Assembly: GCA_963797175.1 (NCBI GenBank)
Contig: CAWCOL010000009.1
Coordinates: 682,001-746,000, forward strand
DNA: 64,000 nucleotides
Direction: 5' to 3'
From: DATLLN01 sp963797175
Lineage (GTDB): Bacteria; Actinomycetota; Thermoleophilia; Gaiellales; JAICJC01
The stretch's first letter is position 1. The number at the start of each line of letters is the position of its first letter. The notes under the pieces were generated by a model, which was not told where the DNA came from, made no database searches, and was given only the letters and a program-made list of their open reading frames with translations. A program made the position numbers and the translations under genes. Shown here in pieces: positions 40,847 through 49,760 of this stretch.

Positions 40847-41779
40847 GTGGATGCTCCAGATGCACAGGGACGGCTCCGTCACTCCGCGCTCCGCTACCGC
40901 TCGCAGCGTGAGTTCGCCGTGTCCGTGGGCGCGTTCGCGGCCGCCGGCATCGACGCCGGCGAGGCCGTCATGGTGGCCGTCCCCGAGCCGCGGCTGGCGC
41001 TGCTCCGCTCCGCGCTGGGCGACGGCGCCGCGGCCGTCCACTGGCTCGACATGACCAGGCTCGGGCGCAACCCGGCGCGCATCATCTCGGCCATCGCCGA
41101 TTTCGTGGACTCGACCGAGGGCCGGCCGGCGCGGATGGTGGGCGAGCCGATCTGGCCCGGGCGCACCGACGCGGAGATGCTCGAGGCCGCCCGCCACGAG
41201 GCGCTCATCAACCTCGCATTCGCCGGCGTGGACGTGCGGATCCTGTGTCCCTACGACGCGGCGTTGCCCGCGCAGGCGTTGGCACTCTCGGCATGCACCC
41301 ATCCGCTGCTCGAGGACGCCACCGCCACCGTCGCCAGCCGAGGTTACGACGCCCAGGCGCTGGCGGACTCGGTCGGGATCGAGCCGCTCGCTCCGCCGCC
41401 GGCGCAGGCGGCGACCCTGCCGGACGCGGCCGACCTGTGCACGGTGCGCGGGTTCCTACGCGGCCACCTGCATCACCACGACCTCACGGCGGGCCGCGGC
41501 GACGACCTCGTCACTGCCGCCAACGAGGTCGTCGGCAATTCGATCCGCCATGCGGACGCGCCCGCCTCAGTGCGGCTGTGGGCGGAGGACGAGCGGGTCG
41601 TGTGCGAGGTCGCCGGCGGCGGCCGGATCGCCGACGCGCTGGCCGGGCGGCTGCGCCCGGCCCCGACGGAGCGCGGCGGCCGCGGCCTGTGGCTCGTCAA
41701 CCAGCTCTGCGACCTGTCGCAGCTCCGCACCGGCACGTCAGGCACGACCGTCCGGATGCAGATGCTGCTCGGTACCTAG
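40847..41779 (+). CDS. MEDS domain plus anti-sigma-type HATPase
   Basis: 310 residues. N-terminal MEDS/DcmR-like sensory domain (about 10-180), shown by ALRYRSQREFAVSVGAFAAAGIDAGEAVMVAVPE and VRILCPYDAALPAQALA...CTHP; C-terminal GHKL ATPase of RsbW type (about 195-305) with LVTAANEVVGNSIRHADAPASV (N box) and RGGRGLWLVNQLCD (G box). Such proteins are found in actinobacterial stress signalling, where the ATPase phosphorylates or sequesters an anti-anti-sigma factor. No STAS-domain partner is in the window. Cytosolic. The end overlaps a convergent gene by 4 nt. Confidence 0.83.
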   Translation: MDAPDAQGRLRHSALRYRSQREFAVSVGAFAAAGIDAGEAVMVAVPEPRLALLRSALGDGAAAVHWLDMTRLGRNPARIISAIADFVDSTEGRPARMVGEPIWPGRTDAEMLEAARHEALINLAFAGVDVRILCPYDAALPAQALALSACTHPLLEDATATVASRGYDAQALADSVGIEPLAPPPAQAATLPDAADLCTVRGFLRGHLHHHDLTAGRGDDLVTAANEVVGNSIRHADAPASVRLWAEDERVVCEVAGGGRIADALAGRLRPAPTERGGRGLWLVNQLCDLSQLRTGTSGTTVRMQMLLGT

Positions 41780-42384
41780 GGCAGGGCGGCGCGCGCGGCG
41801 CGCCACCACGCTCGCGGCAGACCGGTGCGGGCGGTGGCCAGCGCCTCGTGCAGCGCGGACGCCGCACCGTCCATCAGCGGCCCGCCGTGCCCGACGGCGA
41901 TCGCCCGCGGCTCGAGGCCGCCCAGCGCCCGCACCGGCGGGCGCAGCCGCAGCAGCGGATGCACGCCCAACCGGTCAGAGCTCCGGGCCAGGAAGTACGG
42001 CGCAGTGCCCAGCGCGTCCGCGCAGACGAGCAGCCGTCGCCCGGGCATCCACAGGGCGTGCTCGGTCCAGCCGCGCATGGCCGGGATGCGCAGGTCGAGG
42101 CCACCCGGCACGCGGCCCGGGCCGAGCAGGGCGACGTCATGCCGAGCCGCGATGGCGGCTCCGTCACGGCGGTGGCGGTCGAGCAGCAGCCGCACGCCCC
42201 GCACGGGTCCACGCGGCGCGAGCATTGCGTCGAGGCCGGGGACGTCCACGGGGTCGATCAGGATCCACCCGCCTTCCGCCAGCAGCGCCGTCGACCAGCG
42301 GTGCAGGCGGTCGCCGTGCGGAGCCGCCCAGGCGATCGCGTCACAGCCCTCGATCGTCTCGGTGTGCGGGGCCGGCTGGTCCAC
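41776..42384 (-). CDS. Second degenerate MBL-like protein
   Basis: 202 residues with the same skeleton as the protein at 5490-6110: strand WILIDPVDVPGLDAML, then LLLDRHRRDGAAIAARHD where HxHxDH should lie, RRLLVCADALG with the bridging Asp, and AVGHGGPL with the last His. The primary metal site is not conserved. GTG 42384 start, with TATCGT 9 nt upstream. No signal peptide. It faces away from the GH15 gene. Function unknown; the repeated occurrence of this degenerate type argues for a retained non-hydrolytic or differently metallated role. Confidence 0.62.
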   Translation of the reverse strand: MDQPAPHTETIEGCDAIAWAAPHGDRLHRWSTALLAEGGWILIDPVDVPGLDAMLAPRGPVRGVRLLLDRHRRDGAAIAARHDVALLGPGRVPGGLDLRIPAMRGWTEHALWMPGRRLLVCADALGTAPYFLARSSDRLGVHPLLRLRPPVRALGGLEPRAIAVGHGGPLMDGAASALHEALATARTGLPRAWWRAARAALP

Positions 42385-42393
42385 CGGGCGGTG

Positions 42394-42399
42394 ACGATA
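42394..42399 (-). promoter_or_regulatory. -10 box of the second MBL-like gene
   Basis: TATCGT read leftwards, 9 nt before GTG 42384. Confidence 0.4.
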
Positions 42400-42408
42400 G
42401 CCGCGGCC

Positions 42409-42414
42409 TACAGT
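42409..42414 (+). promoter_or_regulatory. -10 box of the GH15 gene, leaderless type
   Basis: TACAGT, 7 nt before ATG 42422, 9 nt from the divergent -10 box. Confidence 0.5.
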
Positions 42415-42421
42415 TCCCGCG

Positions 42422-44248
42422 ATGCCCCGGATCGAGGACTACGCGCTGATCGGCGACCTGCAGACCGCGGCACTGGTCAGCCGGGAGGGCTCGATCGACT
42501 GGTGCTGCTTCCCGCGGTTCGACTCGGAGGCCTGCTTCGCCGCGCTGCTCGGCGGCCGGGACAACGGGCGCTGGCTGCTGGCGCCCTCCAGCCCGATCAT
42601 CTCCTCCACACGCCGCTACCGGCACGACACGCTGATCCTGGAGTCCGTGTTCGAGACGGCCGAGGGCAGCGTGCGCGCCCTGGACTTCATGCCGCCCCGC
42701 GGTGCAGCTCCGGACATCGTCCGCATCGTCGAGGGCCTGGACGGCGAGGTGCCGGTGCGTTCCGAGCTCGTCATCCGCTTCGGCCACGGCAGCATCGTGC
42801 CGTGGGTGCGCCGCGTCGACCATGCCCGGATCGCGACGGCGGGACCGGATGCGTTGTCGTTCCGGACACCGGCTCCGGTGCGCGGTGAGGACCTGGCCAC
42901 CGTCTCCGAGCTGACCGTCCGCCCGGGCGAGCGAGTCCCGTTCGTCCTGACATGGTTCCCGTCGCACGAGCCCGCGCCGGACCCGATCGATCCCGAGGCC
43001 GCACTGCGCGAGACCGAGGCGTACTGGCTCGAGTGGGCCGACCAGTGCGGGCACCACGGCGACTACCACGAGGAGATCCACCAGTCGCTGCTGGTGCTGA
43101 AGGCGCTGACGCACCAGCCCACCGGCGGGATCGTCGCCGCGCCCACCAGCTCGCTCCCCGAGAGCCTGGGCGGCGAGCGCAACTGGGACTACCGCTACTG
43201 CTGGCTCCGCGACGCATCCCTGACGCTGACCGCGATGCTCCACGCCGGCTACCACGATGAGGCGGCGGCCTGGCGCCAGTGGCTGCTGCGGGCGGTCGCC
43301 GGCGATCCCGCGGACATCCAGATCATGTATGGCATCTCCGGCGAGCGGCGGCTGCCCGAGCGCGAGGTCGAGTGGCTCTCCGGCTACGAGGGGTCGCGCC
43401 CGGTCCGGATCGGCAACGCGGCGCACGAGCAGATCCAGCTCGACGTCTACGGCGAGGTGCTGGACGCGGCCTACCAGACGGTCGCGCACGGCGGTGCTCG
43501 CGACCACACCGCCTGGTCGCTGCTGCGCATGCTGCTGGGCCGGCTGGAGACGGAGTGGCGGCGCGAGGACAGCGGCATCTGGGAGGTGCGCGGTGTCAGG
43601 CGGCACTTCACGCACTCCAAGGTGATGGCATGGGTGGCGTTCGACCGCGGCGTCCGCTTCCACGACGAGTTCGACCGCACGGGGCCGGCCGACCGCTGGC
43701 GTGCGCTGCGTGACGAGATCCACGCGGAGGTGCTCGACCGTGCGTGGAGCGAGGCGAAGCAGGCGTTCACCCAGAGCTACGGCTCGGAGGAGCTCGACGC
43801 CAGCGTCCTGCTGATGCCGACCGTCGGCTTCCTGGCGGCGGACGACCCTCGCATGGTTTCGACGGTGGCCGCGATCGAGCGGGAGCTGATGGTGGACGGC
43901 CTGGTGCTGCGCTACCGGACGCAGGATGACGGCGGCGTGGACGGGCTCCCCGGCGGTGAGGGCGTCTTCCTCGCCTGCTCGTTCTGGCTCGCCGACGTGC
44001 TGGCGCAGCAGGGCCGGCGCGACGAGGCGCGTGAGTTGTTCGAGCGGCTGCTCGACCTGCGCAACGACGTCGGATTGCTGTCCGAAGAGTATCATCCGAC
44101 GCTTCGCCGCCAGCTCGGCAACTTCCCGCAGGCGTTCACCCACCTGTCCTTGGTGAACACCGCGGTCGTGCTCGGCGTCGGTCGGGGACTGCGGCAGAAG
44201 GCCTCCGACGGCCGCGTCGGGCGTGATCCCGCTCCCGGCGCCATTTGA
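42422..44248 (+). CDS. Glycoside hydrolase family 15 (glucoamylase/trehalase-like)
   Basis: 608 residues. An N-terminal super-sandwich (1-230; IEDYALIGDLQTAALVSREGSIDW) precedes an (alpha/alpha)6 barrel with GGERNWDYRYCWLRDAS, the acid region GIWEVRG, and LLSEEYHP near the end with a Glu pair. This architecture is that of bacterial GH15 proteins, which hydrolyse trehalose or alpha-glucans from non-reducing ends. No signal peptide, so it acts in the cytosol, for example on trehalose or maltodextrin; the exact substrate is not readable. Length matches the family. Followed by a 117-nt gap to the LCP-type gene. Confidence 0.88.
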   Translation: MPRIEDYALIGDLQTAALVSREGSIDWCCFPRFDSEACFAALLGGRDNGRWLLAPSSPIISSTRRYRHDTLILESVFETAEGSVRALDFMPPRGAAPDIVRIVEGLDGEVPVRSELVIRFGHGSIVPWVRRVDHARIATAGPDALSFRTPAPVRGEDLATVSELTVRPGERVPFVLTWFPSHEPAPDPIDPEAALRETEAYWLEWADQCGHHGDYHEEIHQSLLVLKALTHQPTGGIVAAPTSSLPESLGGERNWDYRYCWLRDASLTLTAMLHAGYHDEAAAWRQWLLRAVAGDPADIQIMYGISGERRLPEREVEWLSGYEGSRPVRIGNAAHEQIQLDVYGEVLDAAYQTVAHGGARDHTAWSLLRMLLGRLETEWRREDSGIWEVRGVRRHFTHSKVMAWVAFDRGVRFHDEFDRTGPADRWRALRDEIHAEVLDRAWSEAKQAFTQSYGSEELDASVLLMPTVGFLAADDPRMVSTVAAIERELMVDGLVLRYRTQDDGGVDGLPGGEGVFLACSFWLADVLAQQGRRDEARELFERLLDLRNDVGLLSEEYHPTLRRQLGNFPQAFTHLSLVNTAVVLGVGRGLRQKASDGRVGRDPAPGAI

Positions 44249-44365
44249 CCTGCTCCTCCCGGACACGTAGGCTCCACTCGGGGTTCCACCAGTCGGGAGA
44301 GTCACCGTTTCGCAGGTTCTCGAAAACGTGGCGATCGTCGGCTCAGGGCTGACCAGGGCACGGTC

Positions 44366-47300
44366 ATGACACGCAATGCGTTGATTCTGCTCATCGGGGC
44401 ATGCCCGGCCGTGATCGTCGGCATGGTCTGGCTCGCCTCGGCGATGCGCGACGAGCGCGAGCCGACCGCCCAGACCGGCCCCCCGCCGCGGCGGCGGACG
44501 TGGCCGCGCGCGGTGCTGCGGGCGCTGCTGCTGGGGCTCGCGGCGCTGCTCGGAGTCTTCCCGCGGATCGGGCATCTGATCGCCGCACTCGCCCGCGGTG
44601 CGGTCCGTGGTGCCGCCGCGCTGGGGCGCGGCGCGGTCGTGCTTCTGGCCGCCTGCGCACGCGGGTTCGGCCGCGGAGCGGCCGCACTCGGCCACGGCGG
44701 GGCGGCGCTGCTTCGATCGGTGGCACGCGGCATCGCATCGCTGGGCCGCACGTCCGGCCGGCTGCTCGCGGCGCTGGCCGCCGGCGCCGGATCAGCGGCT
44801 CGTGCAGCCGGCCGCGGAGCGCGCCGTTCGGGCGCCGCGCTGGCTCGGGGCGGAGCCGTTGCGATCGCCCTGCTGGTTGCCGCCATCGTCTGGCTGGGCC
44901 GCACGATCGCGCGGAGCGCCCCGCTGCTGCGCCGGGCTGCGGCCGCCGCCGGCCGCGGCGTGGTGGGCCTCGCAGGCATGCTGGCGGCGCTGGGTGCGGC
45001 CGCCGGCCGCGGGATCGCAACCGGCGCGAGGATGCTTGGCAGAGGTGCAGCCGGCGCAGCCCGCGGCGGCGGGGCCGCCGCCAGGACGGGCGGGCACGCC
45101 ACCGCCGGAGCAACCCGGGCGGCGGGCGGACTCGCCCGCGGCGCGGGGCGCGTCACCGGCCACGCGACGGCGGATGCCACGCGCGCCGCGGGCGGGCTCG
45201 CCCGCAGCGCGGGCCGGACGACGGCCAAGGCGAAGCCGCTGATCCCCGAGGCGGCGGGTGCGATCGGATCCGGGGCGTCCGCCGGAGCGTCCGGGGCGCG
45301 ACGGCTGGGCGGCGGCGTCGGATCGACGGCGCGGCGCTCGGCGCCGCCGCTCCGTGCGGCTGCCGGGGCGGTCGTCGCGGCCGCCGCCGCGCTGGGCTCC
45401 GGCATTGGCCGCGCCGGCCGGGCGTCGGCGACGGGTATCGGCCGCGCCGGCCGGGCGTCGGCGGCCGGGACCGCCCGCACGGCACCGAAGATCGGCGCCG
45501 GCGCCACCGCCGCCGGCACACGCATCGGAGCGGGCGCTCGTGCCGCGGGTCACGGCATCGCCGTCGCCGCGGCCGCGGTCGTCCGCGCGCTCGTCATCGC
45601 CGCACGTGCGGTCGGGCGCGGCGCGGCGATCGCCGGGGCCGCGATCGCTGCCGGCGTCGTGGTGGCGGCCCACGCGGCCTCGCGCGGCGCGGCCGTCTGC
45701 GCCGCTGCCGGGATGCGGGCGCTGCGTGCCATCGGAGTGGGCGGAGCGCTTGCGGGCGCGGCGATCGCAGCAGGCGCGGTGGCCGTGGCCGGCCGCGTGC
45801 GATCGGCGGCGCGGTCGGGCGCATCCGCGGCGGGCTCCGTGCGGGCACCCAGGATTGCGCCGCGGCGCGCCGAGCCTTCCGGCGCCGGGTCGGTCGCCGT
45901 GCCCCGCCCCCCACAGGTGCCCTCTGCGGCGGTCAGCTCCCTGCGGACGACCCAGCCGCCCGCGCCGCGCGCCGAGACTCCGGCGCCACCGCGTCGCGAG
46001 CCCCCGGCGCCCCCACGCGCCGAGCCGCCGGCTCCGGCCAAGCCGCCGGTCCCGGTCGAGCCCCCCGCCCCCCGCGTCGAGACTCCGCCGCCGCGCCCGG
46101 CCGACCCGCCGCCGCGACGCGCTCCGATCGCCGCGCCCCCACCGCCCCTGCGCCCGTCGCCTGTCGCGGCAACGTCCTCCGGAGGCCCGTCCGGCCCTCG
46201 CTGGTACCGGCGGCTTTGGCACCCCTGGCGGATCGCCGGCGCGCTGGCCACGGTCGCGCTGGTGGCCGTCCTCTCGTTCGGCGTCCTCAAGTACCTGGAG
46301 ATCGTGAACGCGCTGCACGGCGCCAACAACCGGGTCAGCACCACCCTCCGCCGTCAGCTCGCCCCGGCGGGGCCGATCCTGTCCACCAGCCAGGTGACGC
46401 TGCTGATGGGGATCTCGGGCACGCAGAAGAGCGGCTCGATCTCGGCGGTCGGGCTGGCCACCCAGCCGCAGCGCCGCCGGATCTCGCTGCTCTACATGCC
46501 CCGCACCGTGCGCCTGCCGGCGGGCGGATCGCCGACCCTCGAGGACGTGTTCGCCCAGGGCGGGCCGCCGCTCGTCACCAAGACGCTGAGCACCTCGCTG
46601 GGCGTGCCGATCAACCATGTGGTCGAGCTCAACTTCGACAAGCTGGGCTCGATCGTGAACGCGCTCGGCGGCATCACGCTGTGGAATCCCAGCCCGGTCT
46701 CGATCCCCCCGAAGGCGAACGGCCAGCTGGGCGGCAGCTTCCACGCCGGCAAGCTCCGGCTGAGCGGCCCCGACGCGGCGATCTACATCCGCAGCGGAAC
46801 CAGCCCGGAGGACGCCGACCGCTCCCAGGCCCAGCGCCAGAGCCGCGTGCTGGGAGCGCTCGTCAACCGGATCCTGGCGCTGCCGGCAACCAGCGCGCCG
46901 GCCGCCGCCAGCCACATCCTCGACAACGCGACCTCCGACCTCTCGGCCAACGACCTGTTCGGCCTGATCTGGTTCCGCTTCCACGCGCCGGTGCTGACCG
47001 AGTGCCGGCTCTCGCCGACCGGGCTCGTCGCGGTGGCGCCGGGGACGCCGGTCGGCACGTTCATCGCCGGCGGGTCGAACGCGGCGTGCAGGCTGCGGCA
47101 CCTCGCCGCCAGCCCGATCGCGCTGCCGGCGACGCCGCAGCAGCTCGCCGTGTGGCTGCTGGTCGCCCCGGCCGCGGCGCTGCTCGCGCTGATCGCGGTG
47201 ATCCTGACGATCGTGCTGGTGCGGCGGCGCGGTCGCCGCCGCCCGCCCGCGCCGGTCGCCTGGCCGCCCGCGCCGTTCATCCCCCCCGCGGCAGCGGTCG

Positions 47301-47689
47301 TCGATGCCCCGCCGCCGGCGACACCGCCGGCCGCGACGAACGGCCGGAAGGCCCCGGCCGTGACCGAGCCCGTGCCCGATGTCGTCTCCGCGGCCCCGGA
47401 CGCCCCGGCGCGGACGCCGGTCGAGCGCCCGACCCTGCCGCGGCTCGACATCCTCCAGACGCTGCCCCGCACCGCCTTGCTCGACCTCGCCGAGGCCCGC
47501 GACGTGCGCACCGACGAGCTGCCGCACATGAGCCGTGACGCGATCCTCGCGGCGTTGATCGAGGACGCCCTGCACCGCCCGCGCAGGGCCGCAGCCCCGG
47601 CGGAGCAGAACGGCCACACGGAGGAGACGGAGCCCGCACCCGGCGCGGAGCTCTCGGAGGGCGAGCAGCCGGCGGGCACCCCCACGTAG
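44366..47689 (+). CDS. LCP-family protein with long 11-residue-repeat region
   Basis: 1107 residues. TM helix at 4-26; a region of about 430 residues (77-505) almost wholly Ala/Gly/Arg/Val with an 11-residue period (Arg or His at 77, 88, 99, 110, 121, 132) and a 22-residue tandem unit (243-264, 265-286); a Pro-rich stretch (515-610); a second TM (about 622-640); an LCP-like domain (660-840) with PINHVVELNFDKLGSIVNALGGITL and EDADRSQAQRQSRVL; a third TM (926-952); and a SAP/Rho-N-like end (LPRTALLDLAEARDV...). LCP proteins attach glycopolymers to peptidoglycan, but the catalytic RD pair is changed here (LLYMPRTVRL). Fusion and repeat region are unusual. Confidence 0.75.
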   Translation: MTRNALILLIGACPAVIVGMVWLASAMRDEREPTAQTGPPPRRRTWPRAVLRALLLGLAALLGVFPRIGHLIAALARGAVRGAAALGRGAVVLLAACARGFGRGAAALGHGGAALLRSVARGIASLGRTSGRLLAALAAGAGSAARAAGRGARRSGAALARGGAVAIALLVAAIVWLGRTIARSAPLLRRAAAAAGRGVVGLAGMLAALGAAAGRGIATGARMLGRGAAGAARGGGAAARTGGHATAGATRAAGGLARGAGRVTGHATADATRAAGGLARSAGRTTAKAKPLIPEAAGAIGSGASAGASGARRLGGGVGSTARRSAPPLRAAAGAVVAAAAALGSGIGRAGRASATGIGRAGRASAAGTARTAPKIGAGATAAGTRIGAGARAAGHGIAVAAAAVVRALVIAARAVGRGAAIAGAAIAAGVVVAAHAASRGAAVCAAAGMRALRAIGVGGALAGAAIAAGAVAVAGRVRSAARSGASAAGSVRAPRIAPRRAEPSGAGSVAVPRPPQVPSAAVSSLRTTQPPAPRAETPAPPRREPPAPPRAEPPAPAKPPVPVEPPAPRVETPPPRPADPPPRRAPIAAPPPPLRPSPVAATSSGGPSGPRWYRRLWHPWRIAGALATVALVAVLSFGVLKYLEIVNALHGANNRVSTTLRRQLAPAGPILSTSQVTLLMGISGTQKSGSISAVGLATQPQRRRISLLYMPRTVRLPAGGSPTLEDVFAQGGPPLVTKTLSTSLGVPINHVVELNFDKLGSIVNALGGITLWNPSPVSIPPKANGQLGGSFHAGKLRLSGPDAAIYIRSGTSPEDADRSQAQRQSRVLGALVNRILALPATSAPAAASHILDNATSDLSANDLFGLIWFRFHAPVLTECRLSPTGLVAVAPGTPVGTFIAGGSNAACRLRHLAASPIALPATPQQLAVWLLVAPAAALLALIAVILTIVLVRRRGRRRPPAPVAWPPAPFIPPAAAVVDAPPPATPPAATNGRKAPAVTEPVPDVVSAAPDAPARTPVERPTLPRLDILQTLPRTALLDLAEARDVRTDELPHMSRDAILAALIEDALHRPRRAAAPAEQNGHTEETEPAPGAELSEGEQPAGTPT
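45092..45223 (+). repeat. 22-residue (66-bp) coding tandem repeat
   Basis: Two adjacent units encode GHATAGATRAAGGLARGAGR and GHATADATRAAGGLARSAGR followed by two variable residues; they match at most positions. Part of the larger 11-residue periodic region. Confidence 0.7.
45407..45463 (+). repeat. 33-bp spaced direct repeat
   Basis: A 24-bp sequence at 45407-45430 recurs exactly at 45440-45463, i.e. one 11-residue unit (GIGRAGRASAT then GIGRAGRASAA) duplicated recently enough to be identical in DNA. Confidence 0.75.
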
Positions 47690-48840
47690 TGAGCACGGCC
47701 AGCACTGCCGCCGTCGTCATCGTCGGCGGCGGGGTGATCGGCACGAGCATTGCGTTCCACCTGGCCGAGGCCGGTGTGGAGGACGTCGTCCTGCTGGAGC
47801 AGCACGAGCTGGCGAGCGGATCGACCGTGCGGGCGGCGGGCGGCATCCGGGCGCAGTTCTCGGACGAGCTCAACATCGCGATCGCCCTGCGCTCGATCCA
47901 GGCGTTCGAGCGGTTCGGCGAGCGGCCGGGGTGGGACATCGGCTTCCACCAGGACGGCTACCTCTTCCTGCTGACGCGGCCGGAGGACGTGGAGGCGTTC
48001 GGCCAGAACGTCGCGCTCCAGCAGGCGTGCGGGCTGCCGGCGACGATGCTCTCCGCCGAGGAGGCGGGGAAGCGCTCGCCGATCGTCTCGGTGGACGACG
48101 TGCTTGCGGCGACGTTCTGCGAGCTGGACGGCCATGCCAGCCCGGAGTCGGTGGTGCAGGGCTACGCCTCGGCGGCGAGGGCAAAGGGTGCGGAGCTCCG
48201 CACCGGCGTCACGGTCACCGGCATCGACGTCACCGACGGCGCGATCCGCGGCGTCGAAACGACGGCAGGCACGATCGCCACCGGCACCGTCGTCTGCGCG
48301 GCCGGCGCATGGTCACGCGCGATCGGCGCGATGGCCGGCGTCACCCTGCCGGTCGAGCCGGTGCGCCGGCCGGTGTGGTTCACCGAGCCGGTCGCCGACC
48401 TGCCGCCGCGGCTGCCGATGACGATCGACTTCTCGACCGGCTTCTACTTCCACCCGGAGGGGCCGGGGCTGCTGTTCGGCATGGGCGACCCCGAACAGCC
48501 GGCCGGATTCGACCATCCGCTTCGCGACGACTGGCTGGAGCGGGTCGGCGAGGTGATGGAGCGGCGCGCTCCGGCGATGCTGGGGATGGGGATCGCCGGC
48601 GGATGGAGCGGGTTCTACGAGACCAGCCCCGACCACAACGGGCTGATCGGTGAGGCGGGCGGCACGGGGCGGTTCCTCTACGCCACCGGCTTCTCGGGCC
48701 ACGGCTTCCTGCAGGCGCCCGCGGTCGGCGAGATCCTCCGCGACCTCGTGCTCGGCGCGGAGCCGTTCGTGGACGTCAGCCCGCTGTCGGCGGATCGGTT
48801 CGCGCGCGCGGCGGTGCGCCGCGAGCGGAACATCGTCTAG
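47689..48840 (+). CDS. FAD-dependent DAO-family oxidoreductase (sarcosine oxidase-like)
   Basis: 383 residues with N-terminal FAD motif AVVIVGGGVIGTSIAFHLAEAG and VVLLEQHELASGSTVRAAGGI, a segment shared with sarcosine/dimethylglycine oxidase beta-type proteins. C-terminal motif GRFLYATGFSGHGFLQAPAVGE binds the flavin and substrate. It oxidises secondary or tertiary amino acids such as sarcosine, proline or glycine. The GTG overlaps the last base of the LCP-type gene's stop, so the two are cotranscribed, though a functional link is not evident. No signal peptide. Confidence 0.85.
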   Translation: MSTASTAAVVIVGGGVIGTSIAFHLAEAGVEDVVLLEQHELASGSTVRAAGGIRAQFSDELNIAIALRSIQAFERFGERPGWDIGFHQDGYLFLLTRPEDVEAFGQNVALQQACGLPATMLSAEEAGKRSPIVSVDDVLAATFCELDGHASPESVVQGYASAARAKGAELRTGVTVTGIDVTDGAIRGVETTAGTIATGTVVCAAGAWSRAIGAMAGVTLPVEPVRRPVWFTEPVADLPPRLPMTIDFSTGFYFHPEGPGLLFGMGDPEQPAGFDHPLRDDWLERVGEVMERRAPAMLGMGIAGGWSGFYETSPDHNGLIGEAGGTGRFLYATGFSGHGFLQAPAVGEILRDLVLGAEPFVDVSPLSADRFARAAVRRERNIV

Positions 48841-48844
48841 CGCC

Positions 48845-49168
48845 TCAGCGGGTGCGCGGAACCGTGATGACGACCAGGATCGCGGCCACCACGACCGCCG
48901 TCAGGAACTGGCCGAACCACCCAACGCTGAGCAGATCCCGGCCGATCACGCCGCCCAGGATCGAGCCCGCGATGCCGTAGAGCACGGTCGCCGTCATCGA
49001 CGCCGGGCGCCGGCCGGAGGCGACCAGCCTGCCCAGGCCGCCGATCACGAGGCCGACGACGGCGTACCAGAGCAGTGTGCCCAGCACCCCGAGCGCAACG
49101 CCCAGCACGCTGAAGCCGAAGGCGATGACGAGCACCACCAGGATCAGCGCGATCAGGACAGCGGACAT
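48845..49168 (-). CDS. YeaQ/GlsB-type small membrane protein
   Basis: 107 residues with three hydrophobic helices (about 5-22, 29-46, 80-100) and the family motif LVIGGLGRLVASGRRPASMTATVLYGIAGSILGGVIG, known from transglycosylase-associated/stress-response proteins. The start ATG 49168 has a TACCCT box 6 nt upstream and no SD. Convergent with the DAO gene (4 nt gap). Role inferred as envelope stress associated. Confidence 0.82.
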   Translation of the reverse strand: MSAVLIALILVVLVIAFGFSVLGVALGVLGTLLWYAVVGLVIGGLGRLVASGRRPASMTATVLYGIAGSILGGVIGRDLLSVGWFGQFLTAVVVAAILVVITVPRTR

Positions 49169-49174
49169 ACCCGA

Positions 49175-49180
49175 AGGGTA
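49175..49180 (-). promoter_or_regulatory. -10 box, leaderless type
   Basis: TACCCT read leftwards, 6 nt before ATG 49168. Confidence 0.5.
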
Positions 49181-49316
49181 GACGATCCCGCCGCCCGGGC
49201 AACGTCCGCGGACACGGAATCCGGCAGTGGCTCTGCGCGGATCCCCAGCCGGCTCCCCCCAGCCGCTCAGGCGCGGGGCCGAAGCTCCATCTCGACAACC
49301 CGGCAAGGAGGTAGAG

Positions 49317-49718
49317 ATGCGAAACACACGAGCAGCCAGGTGGATCGTCACCCTCGCGGTGACGGCCGGCGCAGCCGTCGGCGGGGCGGGCGTCGCCGCC
49401 GCGGCGAGCGGCGGAGGGTCGTCGTCCGGCGGCACGCCGAGCACCTCACATGCGCCCCCGGCGGGCGGCGACCCTGCCAAGCTCGCCCACGGGCCAGGCG
49501 AGACGCTGCTGACCGGAGCCACGGCCGAGAAGGTGCGCAAGGCCGCGCTGGCGGCGGTACCCGGGGCCACGGTGATCCGGGTCGAGACCGACTCGGCCGG
49601 CGCGGCGTACGAGGCGCACCTGCGCAAGGCCGACGGGTCGGAGGTCACGGTCAAGCTCGATTCGAGCTTCGCCGTCACCGCGACCCAGTCGGGCTTCGGC
49701 GCGCCCCCGGCGCGGTAG
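49317..49718 (+). CDS. Secreted PepSY-like protein
   Basis: 133 residues. Signal peptide MRNTRAARWIVTLAVTAGAA (cleavage near AAA-SG), a Ser/Gly/Pro linker, then one PepSY-like unit: LTGATAEKVRKAALAAVPGATVIRVETDSAGAAYEAHLRKADG..VTVKLDSSF. PepSY domains bind or inhibit peptidases in the envelope. The ATG at 49317 has AAGGAGG 7 nt upstream, which excludes the longer frame from 49227. Monocistronic, followed by a strong hairpin. Confidence 0.8.
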   Translation: MRNTRAARWIVTLAVTAGAAVGGAGVAAAASGGGSSSGGTPSTSHAPPAGGDPAKLAHGPGETLLTGATAEKVRKAALAAVPGATVIRVETDSAGAAYEAHLRKADGSEVTVKLDSSFAVTATQSGFGAPPAR

Positions 49719-49728
49719 CGGATGACAA

Positions 49729-49757
49729 CCCTCTGGCCGGGCCTCCCGGCCAGAGGG
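49729..49757. terminator. Strong 13-bp hairpin terminator
   Basis: CCCTCTGGCCGGG (49729-49741), loop CCT, CCCGGCCAGAGGG (49745-49757); 13 perfect pairs. Sits between convergent PepSY-like and lysA genes, so it can serve both. No T-run. Confidence 0.75.
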
Positions 49758-49760
49758 CGG

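Noticed and set aside
41788..41804. GGCGCGC-GCG-GCGCGCC palindrome near the end of the MEDS/ATPase gene
   Set aside because: It lies within the C-terminal codons of the minus-strand MBL-like gene and is a simple CG alternation; no separate role supported.
44792..47617. A 941-codon open frame antisense to the LCP-type gene
   Set aside because: Compositionally a shadow of the Ala/Gly/Arg repeats with no fold features.
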